From NCBI RefSeq assembly GCF_003952505.1, contig NZ_CP034450.1:5022001-5086000 (forward strand): a stretch of 64,000 nt of DNA, read 5' to 3'. How positions within the stretch are numbered: the first letter of the stretch is position 1; each line of letters starts with the position of its first letter. Below, piece after piece: positions 54,145-64,000 of the stretch. The translations under genes and the position numbers were made by a program. Below the pieces are notes generated by a model, which was not told the DNA's origin, made no database searches, and saw only the letters and a program-made list of their open reading frames with translations. This DNA is from Mesorhizobium sp. M4B.F.Ca.ET.058.02.1.1 (GTDB lineage: Bacteria; Pseudomonadota; Alphaproteobacteria; Rhizobiales; Rhizobiaceae).

Positions 54145-55557
54145 ATGCTCGACACCGGGCCTGACCTTTCGGAACGGCTTTTTTCTGACATCGATTTATC
54201 TGACGGCGCGATTGCGGCCGTGTCCGGCGGCAGCGACTCGACCGCCCTTCTCATCCTCCTCAAGACCCATCTCGACCGAACTGCGCCCGCAACCAGGCTG
54301 CTGGCGGTGACGATCGATCACGATCTGCGGCCAGGCTCGGCGGCGGAAGCGCGCGGCGTGGCCAGGCTCTGCGCCGAGCGCGGCATCGCGCACCGCACCA
54401 TCGTCTGGTCGGGGATGAAGCCATCGTCCGGCCTGCCCGCCGCCGCGCGCGAGGCGCGCTACCGGCTGCTGGCGGAGGCGGCGCATGCAGAAGGCATCGG
54501 CCTCATCCTGACCGGCCACACCGCCGACGACCAGGCCGAGACGGTGCTGATGCGGCAAGCGCGTGAAGAAGCGGCCCGTGAAGAAGGGAGACCTGACGAG
54601 GAGGCCAGCGACGAGGGCGCGCGCAGCGAGGGACGCGGGCTTGCCGGCATGGCGCCGGCCACCCTCTATGATTGGCAAAGCTGGATCGTCAGGCCATTCC
54701 TCGGCACGCGACGCGCGGCGCTGCGCGATGTGCTGCGGCGCCACAACATCGGCTGGGCCGAGGATCCGACCAATGTCGACCAGCATTTCGAGCGACCGCG
54801 CATGCGGGCCGCTCTTGCGGGTGACGATGGCGCGCGGCGTTTCGCGGAGGCGACCGCGTCGGCCGGGCAGGCCGCCGCGAGTCGTGACGAGCTTGGGCGG
54901 CACGCGGCTATGCTGATCCGCGACCTTGCCGGCATGCCGGTCCCCGGCCTCATCCGTCTCGATCCTGCTTTCGCCGCACCCGGCGATGCCGAGGCCGCCG
55001 TCTATGCCCTGCGCATCCTGCTTGCGACCGTCGGGGGCGTTGCCTTCCTGCCGGATGCGATCCGTAGCCAAGCGCTGTTCGAGCGGTTTCGGGCCGGACC
55101 GCTTTGCGCTACATTGTCGCGGACGGTGATCGACGCCAGGCGCTCCGGCATCTACCTCCGCCGCGAATCGCGCGGCCTGCCTGAGGCGGCGCTGGCCGTG
55201 AATAACGGCCTTTGGGACGGTCGCCGGCGCATCACGCTGAGCAACAGGCAAGGCGCATTGTTGATCGCGCCGCTCGGCGCGGCCACGGCGGGCAAGCGGG
55301 CTGTTGCCGAGGGCGGCGCGCCACCAAGTCTTGCGCGCGCGGCGCTAGCCGCCGAGCCGGCATTGTGGCGCGGGACGGAATGCATCGGTTTTCCCGGTGA
55401 GGGCGCGGCTCTCACGGAGATTGGCGTCGTCCCTGCCGTTGCGCCTTTTGCCCGCTTCCTACCGTCCTTCGATCTTGCGCCCGCCGCCGCCGTGGCCCGG
55501 CTGATCGGCGCGCCGCCGCTCCCGGCCTTGCCTTTCCGCGGCCACAGTGCCGCCTGA
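54145..55557 (+). CDS. tilS: tRNA(Ile)-lysidine synthase TilS
   Basis: 470 aa. Modifies C34 of the tRNA(Ile) CAU anticodon to lysidine. PP-loop AVSGGSDSTALL (residues ~25-36), LAVTIDHDLRPGSAAEA and LTGHTADDQAETVLMR are diagnostic. An insert of ~25 charged residues (REEAAREEGRPDEEASDEGA, ~140-163) interrupts the ATPase domain just before the GLAGM block. Start ATG 54145, or GTG one codon earlier. Between cpoB and ftsH, the common rhizobial order. Confidence 0.94.
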   Translation: MLDTGPDLSERLFSDIDLSDGAIAAVSGGSDSTALLILLKTHLDRTAPATRLLAVTIDHDLRPGSAAEARGVARLCAERGIAHRTIVWSGMKPSSGLPAAAREARYRLLAEAAHAEGIGLILTGHTADDQAETVLMRQAREEAAREEGRPDEEASDEGARSEGRGLAGMAPATLYDWQSWIVRPFLGTRRAALRDVLRRHNIGWAEDPTNVDQHFERPRMRAALAGDDGARRFAEATASAGQAAASRDELGRHAAMLIRDLAGMPVPGLIRLDPAFAAPGDAEAAVYALRILLATVGGVAFLPDAIRSQALFERFRAGPLCATLSRTVIDARRSGIYLRRESRGLPEAALAVNNGLWDGRRRITLSNRQGALLIAPLGAATAGKRAVAEGGAPPSLARAALAAEPALWRGTECIGFPGEGAALTEIGVVPAVAPFARFLPSFDLAPAAAVARLIGAPPLPALPFRGHSAA

Positions 55558-55681
55558 TGATTGGGCGAAAGCTTAACCCACACGTGCTGTTATGCTTGGC
55601 AAGGGGAGGCGCTCTCCCTATGTTAGGCCCAAGCTTCCTCTGATCATGCGTGTCCGTCCGCGGGCTCCAACGGGACAATAG

Positions 55682-57616
<1,935 letters not shown>

Positions 57617-57622
57617 TCGAGA

Positions 57623-57840
57623 TCAGAGCGCTTCACCGTTTCAGGGAACGCAGAAGCGCTCTAATCTTTGGTTTGACCTATCCGACGGCTTCACGCGACG
57701 CGTTGTAAATCAGGAGACGCGCCGGATGTGCGTTGAAGCGCCATCCTCGGGCCTGTCCCGAGGACCTGCCAACGCAACCGGGTTGGCGGTTTCCAGCTCC
57801 CGTCGCCCGACAGCAGATCCTCGGGACAGGCCCGAGGATG
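57623..57840. repeat. Cluster of intergenic palindromes after ftsH
   Basis: AGAGCGCTTC (57624-57633) and GAAGCGCTCT (57652-57661) form a 10-bp stem that may terminate ftsH. Then CCTCGGGCCTGTCCCGAGG (near 57745) is matched, in inverted orientation, by CCTCGGGACAGGCCCGAGG (near 57820). Each copy is itself near-palindromic. No gene is seen in 57617-57884. Confidence 0.7.
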
Positions 57841-57884
57841 ACGGCTTGGCGCGTGGGAATCGCCTTATCCGCCGTATCCGATTT

Positions 57885-58343
57885 TTATGATTCAGCTTTC
57901 AGCCGCGCATTGCACAGGCTGTAATAGCCGCCGCCCTTCTGGATCCAACGAAGGCCGTTCAACGTACCTGCCTCCTTGTTGCCGTGGTACCCCTGCAGGC
58001 AGGTCTTCATCCGCGCCTTCGCGGGCTTTTCGGTCTTGAACTCGGCGGCCAGCGTGGTCGGGAATGTCACGCCCGCCGGCGCTACGGGGGGCGCGACCGC
58101 CGCGCTGGTTTCCTTTTTCGGCTGCGGCTCGGTTTTGACCGTATCCGTGCTGACACTCTCGGCAACGGGCATCGCACATTTCTCCTTGCGGAAAGCGGCC
58201 CAGTCCATGCCGTTCAGAGTGCCGCCTTCCTTGGCTGCGCGATAGGTCTCTCCGCATTCCTTCATCGTCAGTGCGCTTGCAGGGGCGACGCCCCACGCAA
58301 CCAATGCCGTCACAGCCAATACGGCCAATTTCAAACTAGACAT
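57885..58343 (-). CDS. Secreted cysteine-motif protein, short paralogue
   Basis: 152 aa, family unnamed to me. Signal peptide (ends PASA), then one copy of the motif C-x3-Y-x2-AK-x2-GTLNG-x2-W-x2-FRK-x2-C (MKECGETYRAAKEGGTLNGMDWAAFRKEKC), a Pro-rich linker and a C-terminal variant (RMKTCLQGYHGNKEAGTLNGLRWIQKGGGYYSLC). The same C-terminal domain ends the larger protein at 58954-59970. GGAGGG precedes ATG 58343. Bracketed by ftsH and a copy of the ftsH 3' end. Confidence 0.82.
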   Translation of the reverse strand: MSSLKLAVLAVTALVAWGVAPASALTMKECGETYRAAKEGGTLNGMDWAAFRKEKCAMPVAESVSTDTVKTEPQPKKETSAAVAPPVAPAGVTFPTTLAAEFKTEKPAKARMKTCLQGYHGNKEAGTLNGLRWIQKGGGYYSLCNARLKAES

Positions 58344-58499
58344 AAGACCCTCCGGGTTGCTAACGAGATCGATGTCTTTTTGTATACTGTTTGTTCTGCA
58401 TATGTTCAATCAGAATTTTTGCGAGCTACTATAAAGCCTGGCGGTGGGAAGTGTGGCGGTTGACGATACCGATCGCTCCAGAGAGATGCAGATGCGAGC

Positions 58500-58569
58500 A
58501 AGGCCGGCGCCGGCGGCCGCGGCAAGAAGGGCCCGGAGCCGGAAGGCGGCATGGAGCCCAGCTGCAGGG
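58500..58569 (+). pseudogene. Diverged duplicate of the ftsH 3' end
   Basis: This ~70-bp stretch aligns to ftsH 57542-57612 with about four substitutions and one missing base. The shared core (AAGAAGGGCCCGGAGCC...GAAGGCGGCATGGAGCC) is unmistakable, and the divergence is too high for a recent duplication. It lies 0.9 kb downstream in direct orientation with no associated reading frame. It may mark the far end of an inserted or recombined segment. Confidence 0.8.
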
Positions 58570-58658
58570 GTGATGATAAGCGAACACCTACCAAAAACGC
58601 AGCGGCTGGTCCGTGACGTTTTTGCTTTTGACCCGCTCTCTTTTCAAAAGCCGGCGCT

Positions 58659-58807
58659 GCCCCTCATCGCCCTGCCGGGCACTTCTCCCCGTATAGTGAC
58701 GGGAGAAGGTGGCCGGCCGCGGCCCCGGCGCTTTTCCTGCAACGTTCGCGATTGGCGAAATCGGCGATGAGAGCGCCCCTCTCCCCGGAGAGGAAGCCGG
58801 CAGGCAG
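58659..58807. repeat. Composite intergenic repeat, modules B and A
   Basis: Module B (58659-58709, GCCCCTCATCGCC...TTCTCCCCGTATAGTGACGGGAGAAGG) is followed by module A (58727-58807, GGCGCTTTTCCTGC...GCCGGCAGGCAG). The same modules occur at 22668-22901 in the order A-B. The gap 58344-58953 contains this repeat, the ftsH fragment and a terminator, and no gene. Confidence 0.75.
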
Positions 58808-58892
58808 GTGAGGGGCAGCAAAAACGCCTCAGAAATATCCGCTGGCCAACTCGCAAATCAGATGCGGCGTACTCGCTCAAACACGCCCAACA

Positions 58893-58930
58893 AAGAAAAA
58901 GGCCCGCGAACTTTACGGTTCGCGGGCCTT
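58893..58930 (-). terminator. Terminator of the large cysteine-repeat gene
   Basis: A 13-bp perfect stem (58899-58911 with 58918-58930, GGCCCGCGAAC / GTTCGCGGGCC core) has a TTTACG loop. On the minus strand it is followed by TTTTTCTTTG. It lies 24 nt past the stop. Confidence 0.92.
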
Positions 58931-58953
58931 CGTCAACCGTAAACGAAGCGAAA

Positions 58954-59970
58954 TCAGCTCTTCAGCTTGGCGTTGCACAGGCTGTAGAAGCCGCCGCCCT
59001 TCTGAATCCACTTGAGGCCGTTCAGCGTGTTGGCGTCCTTGTTGGCATAGTACAGCTCGAGGCAGGTGTGCATGCGGCCCTTGGCCGGGGTCTCGCTGGC
59101 AAACTTCTTGGAGATCGCCGTCGGGAACTTCACGCCCTTGGGAGCGGCAACGGACGGCTTCTCGGGTTCGCTGGTGTAGGTCGCCTCCGTCGGAGCCGGC
59201 ACCGTGTCGTCGTCGTCCGCGGCGGCGCCGCACTCTGCCTTGCGGAAGTCGTTCCACTTCATGCCGTTGAGCTTGTTGCCGGTCTTGGCCACCTGGTACT
59301 TGGCGCTGCAATCGGCCATGCTGAGGCCCTTGCCTCCTTCAGCGGCGGCGGCCTTGGTCGTTGCCTTGGCGGGTTCCGCCGCGGCGGTTGCGCCGGGGCC
59401 GCATTCGGCCTTGCGGAAGTCGTTCCACTTGACGCCGTTCAACGTGCCGGCGGCCTTGGCGGCCTGGTACTTGGCGCTGCATTCCTTGGTGGTCAGGCCC
59501 TTGGCGGTCTCCTCGGTCGCGGCCGCCGCCTTGGTGGTCTTGGCGGGTTTGGCGTCGGCAGCTGCGGCGGTGGCTCCGGCGCCGCACTCGCTCTTGCGGA
59601 AGTCGTTCCACTTCATGCCGTTCAAGGTGCCGGCAGCCTTTGCGGCCTGGTACTTGGTGCTGCATTCCTTCGCGGTCAGGCCCTTGGCCGCGTTGTCGTC
59701 GTCGGCGGCGGCCGCCTTGGAGTCGGACTTGGCCGCATCGCTTGCCTTCGCCGTCTTCTTGGCGGGCTTGGTGTCGGTGGTTGCGGCGGCATCGGTGCCG
59801 CATTCAGCCTTGCGGAACTGGTTCCACGTCTGGCCGTTAAGTGTTCCGGCGTCCTTTGCCGCGTTATACTTGGTGCTACACTCGGCGATGGTAAGCGCGT
59901 TGGCCGGCGCCGCCAGGAACAAGGTTGCGACGGCTAATCCCGTCAAGGTTGCAAGTCGATGGATGAGCAT
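58954..59970 (-). CDS. Secreted tandem cysteine-repeat protein
   Basis: 338 aa, unnamed family. Signal peptide (ends APANA), then four tandem ~45-65-residue units of the form ECS-x-KY-x-AAK-x-AGTLNG-x2-WN-x-FRK-x-ECG, separated by Ala/Lys-rich linkers (for example KPAKTTKAAAA). A distinct C-terminal unit follows (CLELYYANKDANTLNGLKWIQKGGGFYSLCNAKLKS). Each unit has a pair of cysteines, suggesting one disulfide per unit in the periplasm. Units 2 and 3 are nearly identical, so recent internal duplication is likely. ATG 59970 has GGAG upstream. Confidence 0.85.
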   Translation of the reverse strand: MLIHRLATLTGLAVATLFLAAPANALTIAECSTKYNAAKDAGTLNGQTWNQFRKAECGTDAAATTDTKPAKKTAKASDAAKSDSKAAAADDDNAAKGLTAKECSTKYQAAKAAGTLNGMKWNDFRKSECGAGATAAAADAKPAKTTKAAAATEETAKGLTTKECSAKYQAAKAAGTLNGVKWNDFRKAECGPGATAAAEPAKATTKAAAAEGGKGLSMADCSAKYQVAKTGNKLNGMKWNDFRKAECGAAADDDDTVPAPTEATYTSEPEKPSVAAPKGVKFPTAISKKFASETPAKGRMHTCLELYYANKDANTLNGLKWIQKGGGFYSLCNAKLKS

Positions 59971-60342
59971 GGCGTTTTCTCCGTTGCTGTCGCCCATAGG
60001 TTGTCCCTTTGCGAAACCAATAGCCCTCAACGCCCGCCCGCGCCAGATGCTACCAGCGCGGACGCCCTCACAAACTGTGTTCCTCCCGATAAGGTGATGG
60101 AATCCTTGCGATCTGGTCCGCCTGAGCAAGGTTTGCGGGGCGAATCTACAGCCAACGGACCTGCAACGCCTGGTCCATTGCCGCAAGACTGGACGGCCAT
60201 GTTAGGCTGTCGAATCACTTGACCAGCCCAGCACAATGATTTTCTAAGGAATGGTAATATATAATCACGAAATGTGATGATCGGGTGCGGCTCAATTGTG
60301 GCAATACGGGCGGCTGAAAAACCGACGGGGATCTAGAAACGC
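59971..60342. other. Intergenic region between the cysteine-repeat gene and glmM
   Basis: No gene is seen. TATAAT at 60260-60265 could be the glmM -10 box. It overlaps the dyad ATCAC-N5-GTGAT (60264-60278). The ~220 bp nearer the cysteine-repeat gene hold no clear motif. Confidence 0.4.
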
Positions 60343-61695
<1,353 letters not shown>

Positions 61696-61720
61696 GTGCG
61701 CGAAGCAATCCAGCTCTGCA

Positions 61721-61746
61721 AGCCCGCCGTCAGGCGGGCTTTTTTG
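61721..61746 (+). terminator. Terminator of glmM
   Basis: AGCCCGCC (61721-61728) and GGCGGGCT (61733-61740) with a GTCA loop, then TTTTT. Confidence 0.92.
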
Positions 61747-61828
61747 TCCGTGCGCGAGCGATGCGGTCGGCCCTGTTCGCAATGCGACTCTATCTAAAAT
61801 TGTATAGATTCGTGGTTAATCGGTACGG

Positions 61829-61843
61829 TTAAACGGCTTTTAA
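61829..61843 (+). promoter_or_regulatory. Perfect CtrA box upstream of the first porin
   Basis: TTAA (61829-61832), seven bases, TTAA (61840-61843), 80 nt before the gene. Another TTAA at 61815 stands 10 nt upstream. The arrangement fits a CtrA-controlled promoter. Confidence 0.65.
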
Positions 61844-61922
61844 CCTTTGCAATTCATTATCCAAACCCGAAGTCAATCATCTTCGGGCGGGTGTCGTCCC
61901 GAGGCTTCTTAGGGGTGACAGC

Positions 61923-62738
61923 ATGTTCAATACAAGAATGGCATTGTTTGCCGCGCTGTTCGCGGGGATGGCGGCACCAGCGCTCGCAGCCGATCTTACG
62001 GAGCCGCCAGTGGTCGAAGCGGCGCCGCCGCCGGTCGCCTACGAGCAGCCGGTCGAAGTCGGCGGCTGGTACATCCGCGGCGATATCGACTATCACTGGT
62101 CGAATTTGGGTAGCATCGACTACATCACGTACGGGCCGCCGCCCGGCACCAACGATTTCGATTTCGGCGACCTAAAGGGCGGGTTCTCGCTCGGCGGCGG
62201 CGTCGGTTATAAGGTCAATGACTACTTCCGCACTGATCTAACTGCCGATTACTGGTTCAAGTCAGACTTCAACGGCCAGACCTCGGATCTCGTCACGACA
62301 TCGACCGAGGTTTCGAAGATGAGCGCCTTCCTTCTGCTGGCTAACGCGTATGCCGATCTCGGCACCTATCACGGGATCACGCCTTATGTCGGCGCCGGCA
62401 TCGGCGGCGCGCGTATCAAGTGGGACACGGTCCGCGATCCGAACACCACCGAGACCAACCCCGGGTCGACCAACTGGCGTTTTGCCTACGCGCTCATGGC
62501 GGGCGCTTCCTATTGCTTGACCGACAAGATCATCTTTGACGCGGGCTACCGCTTCAGCCACATCCAGGGCGGCCGCATGTTCGAGTTTGATACGACTAGC
62601 TCGGGTCCTGGCTTCGACCACGGCATAAGCACGCACGAGGTACGCGGCGGTCTGCGCTATCAGTTCGGCGGCAACAATGGGTGCGCAGCGCCGGTAGTGG
62701 CCTATCAGCCTGAGCCGGAGCCGATCTACACCAAATAA
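61923..62738 (+). CDS. Omp25/Omp31-like outer membrane beta-barrel protein
   Basis: 271 aa. A signal peptide (ends PALAA) is followed by a Pro-rich linker (PPVVEAAPPPVAYEQP), then an eight-strand-type barrel (WYIRGDIDYHWSN, GGFSLGGGVGYKVNDYFRTDLTADYWF, GITPYVGAGIGGARIKWD, EVRGGLRYQFGG) and an unusual tail after the barrel (CAAPVVAYQPEPEPIYTK). Resembles the next gene, about 1 kb away, so the two are likely paralogues. Confidence 0.9.
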   Translation: MFNTRMALFAALFAGMAAPALAADLTEPPVVEAAPPPVAYEQPVEVGGWYIRGDIDYHWSNLGSIDYITYGPPPGTNDFDFGDLKGGFSLGGGVGYKVNDYFRTDLTADYWFKSDFNGQTSDLVTTSTEVSKMSAFLLLANAYADLGTYHGITPYVGAGIGGARIKWDTVRDPNTTETNPGSTNWRFAYALMAGASYCLTDKIIFDAGYRFSHIQGGRMFEFDTTSSGPGFDHGISTHEVRGGLRYQFGGNNGCAAPVVAYQPEPEPIYTK

Positions 62739-62763
62739 GCTCTTCGAGATCCGAGAGTTCCTC

Positions 62764-62798
62764 AACCGCCCGGCTTTTCGCCGGGCGGTTTTCTGTTT
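62764..62798 (+). terminator. Terminator after the first porin
   Basis: AACCGCCCGGC (62764-62774) and GCCGGGCGGTT (62780-62790) with a short loop, then TTCTGTTT. Confidence 0.9.
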
Positions 62799-62855
62799 GA
62801 GCTATTTGCCCGAACGAAAACTCTTCGCGATCAATTCGCTAACCGTCTGTTATCC

Positions 62856-62870
62856 TTAACCGGCACTTAA
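62856..62870 (+). promoter_or_regulatory. Perfect CtrA box upstream of the second porin
   Basis: TTAA (62856-62859), seven bases, TTAA (62867-62870), 74 nt before the ATG. A third TTAA follows at 62880. Its spacing to the gene is almost the same as for the first porin. Confidence 0.65.
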
Positions 62871-62943
62871 CCACTATGGTTAACAATGCTCCTTGAAAAA
62901 CGGTGCTGCGCTGCGGCGCGCGCCAAGTTCGGGAGCCGGGGAC

Positions 62944-63822
62944 ATGGTATTCAAATCGCGTATAGCGCTGGCGCTGGCCGCCATCGTGCTGATGCCGGTG
63001 ACGCAGGCGCTGCCGGCCGACTACGATCCGCCGATCTATGTCGACCAGGCGCCGGACTACGTGCCGGTCGAGGTCGGCTCGGGATGGTACCTGCGCGGCG
63101 ATATCGGCTACGCCTTCAACAAGCCCTACGACTTCTCGGAGTCGCCAACCGGCGTCATCACCGATGTCAGCGCGCTGTCCGCATCCGTCGGCATGGGTTA
63201 CCACTTCAACGACTACTTCCGCGGCGAGCTGAATTTTGGCCTGCTGCCGACGAGCAAGTTCGACAACCAGTATGTCACCACCTGCGAGGGCACCGAGACG
63301 ACGACCGTGACCGACAACACTTCGGGCACCATCGTCAGCCAGGTGTCTGGGCCCAGCACCCGGTCCTGTAACGGCTCGGACTATACGCGCAACAAGGCCT
63401 ATGACGTCATGGCCAGCGCCTTCGTCGATCTCGGCACCTATGTCGGCTTCACCCCTTATCTCGGCGGTGGCGTGGGGCTGGCCTACAGCACCTACACGCT
63501 GGCCCAGGGCGCCAGGGACTGCGAGAACGACTCGACCTCGGTTGTTGGCGGCGGCAACACTACGACGACCAGCTTCAGCTGCTTTGATTCGAGCGTCTAT
63601 GACGGCACGGTCACGCGCGAAAGGCAGTTCAACATGGCCTATATGCTTGGCGCCGGCTTCGCCTACCAGGTCAGCAAGAATGTCGCGCTCGATTTCGGCT
63701 ACGAATATGTATCGGTGCCGGGGCTGAAGTACGCGACCATCGACAACGTCGGCACGCCGACGATCCACAAGGGCATCGACTATCAGCAGGTCAAGGTCGG
63801 GCTGCGTTACGATCTCTGGTGA
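62944..63822 (+). CDS. Omp25/Omp31-like outer membrane beta-barrel protein, second copy
   Basis: 292 aa from ATG 62944 (GGGGA upstream). A signal peptide (ends QALPA) is followed by barrel strands similar to the previous protein (GWYLRGDIGYAFN, VGMGYHFNDYFRGELNFG, VGFTPYLGGGVGLAYSTY, AYMLGAGFAYQVSKNVALDFGYEYV) and ends QQVKVGLRYDLW with a terminal aromatic. It has two long Thr/Ser-rich, cysteine-containing surface loops (near residues 108-142 and 185-220). The remaining 178 bp to the window end show no gene. Confidence 0.9.
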   Translation: MVFKSRIALALAAIVLMPVTQALPADYDPPIYVDQAPDYVPVEVGSGWYLRGDIGYAFNKPYDFSESPTGVITDVSALSASVGMGYHFNDYFRGELNFGLLPTSKFDNQYVTTCEGTETTTVTDNTSGTIVSQVSGPSTRSCNGSDYTRNKAYDVMASAFVDLGTYVGFTPYLGGGVGLAYSTYTLAQGARDCENDSTSVVGGGNTTTTSFSCFDSSVYDGTVTRERQFNMAYMLGAGFAYQVSKNVALDFGYEYVSVPGLKYATIDNVGTPTIHKGIDYQQVKVGLRYDLW

Positions 63823-64000
63823 GGTTCGCATCAGCAAGGACAAGCGCCATGGCGGGTCATGTGATCCGCCATTTGCTTTTGCCATCACCACCGGCCGCTG
63901 CGATGCGAATATCCCGTCAGCGACAAAAACTTTGCTCTTGACGCCGGAAGCCTGAACGCATATCGCCGTCCGTGGGCCACCCCTCCCCAACGAGGGGCCA

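Noticed and set aside
59068..60097. Plus-strand frames antisense to the cysteine-repeat gene
   Set aside because: Their periodic Leu/Gly/Ala-rich sequence only reflects the repeats on the other strand.

Overview
The window looks like chromosomal DNA of a high-GC alphaproteobacterium in the Rhizobiales, most likely Mesorhizobium or a close Phyllobacteriaceae relative. This rests on the gene content (GapR-type DUF2312 protein, RcdA/DUF1465, large biotin-dependent pyruvate carboxylase, rhizobial Omp25-like porins, a bra/liv-type amino acid operon with a DUF6867 gene), on perfect CtrA boxes (TTAA-N7-TTAA), and on rhizobial intergenic palindromes. No rRNA, tRNA, complete insertion sequence, prophage or CRISPR array was seen. 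Most of the window is core genome. The accessory material is in small inserts.

Layout. 1-6.2 kb: branched-chain amino acid ABC importer livHMGF, DUF6867 gene, livK. 6.3-9.8 kb: pyruvate carboxylase behind a LacI-type dyad. 9.9-12.6 kb: GapR-like protein, a TonB-receptor remnant, an orphan arsenate reductase, msrB. 12.7-15.6 kb: MoxR ATPase / VWA-CoxE chaperone pair with two small genes between. 15.8-18.4 kb: 6S RNA upstream of 5-formyl-THF cyclo-ligase, then a TIGR00282 phosphoesterase and TerC. 18.4-22.7 kb: two divergent regulator/target modules (ArsR with SRPBCC; TetR with an NmrA-like reductase and DUF1772), each with a visible operator dyad, and yebC and a SelT-like gene between them. 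22.9-31 kb: rpmE, an ABC exporter, M32 carboxypeptidase, an orphan MotA/OmpA proton-channel pair and a hemolysin III protein. 31.2-39.9 kb: inositol monophosphatase, efp, Sel1 protein, thiE-like gene, DMT exporter with Lrp regulator, class III cyclase, TauE and small metabolic genes. 40-44.8 kb: rcdA with CtrA boxes and a candidate sRNA, then ruvC-ruvA-ruvB interrupted by a T4 Rnl1-type RNA ligase. 45-57.6 kb: phosphoesterase, GH5 glycosidase, ybgC-tolQRAB-pal-cpoB, tilS, ftsH. 57.9-60 kb: two paralogous cysteine-repeat secreted proteins. 60.3-63.8 kb: glmM and two Omp25-like porins, each porin with a perfect CtrA box upstream.

The most unusual items are these. (1) A 465-bp element between tolB and pal has 42-nt imperfect inverted repeats flanking a frameshifted S23/IVS-type four-helix-bundle gene. 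(2) A lower-GC Rnl1-family RNA ligase splits ruvA from ruvB. It carries a one-base frameshift in an A6 run, and correcting it gives 374 aa, the length of T4 Rnl1. (3) A CtrA-box-driven small transcript with a strong terminator is predicted just upstream of rcdA. (4) A ~70-bp duplicated, diverged 3' end of ftsH lies about 0.9 kb beyond ftsH, bracketing one of the cysteine-repeat genes.

Cell-envelope and cell-cycle functions are concentrated in the last 24 kb: Tol-Pal constriction machinery, FtsH, GlmM, porins and RcdA. All calls come from reading the sequence and from recall of protein families. No database search was run.
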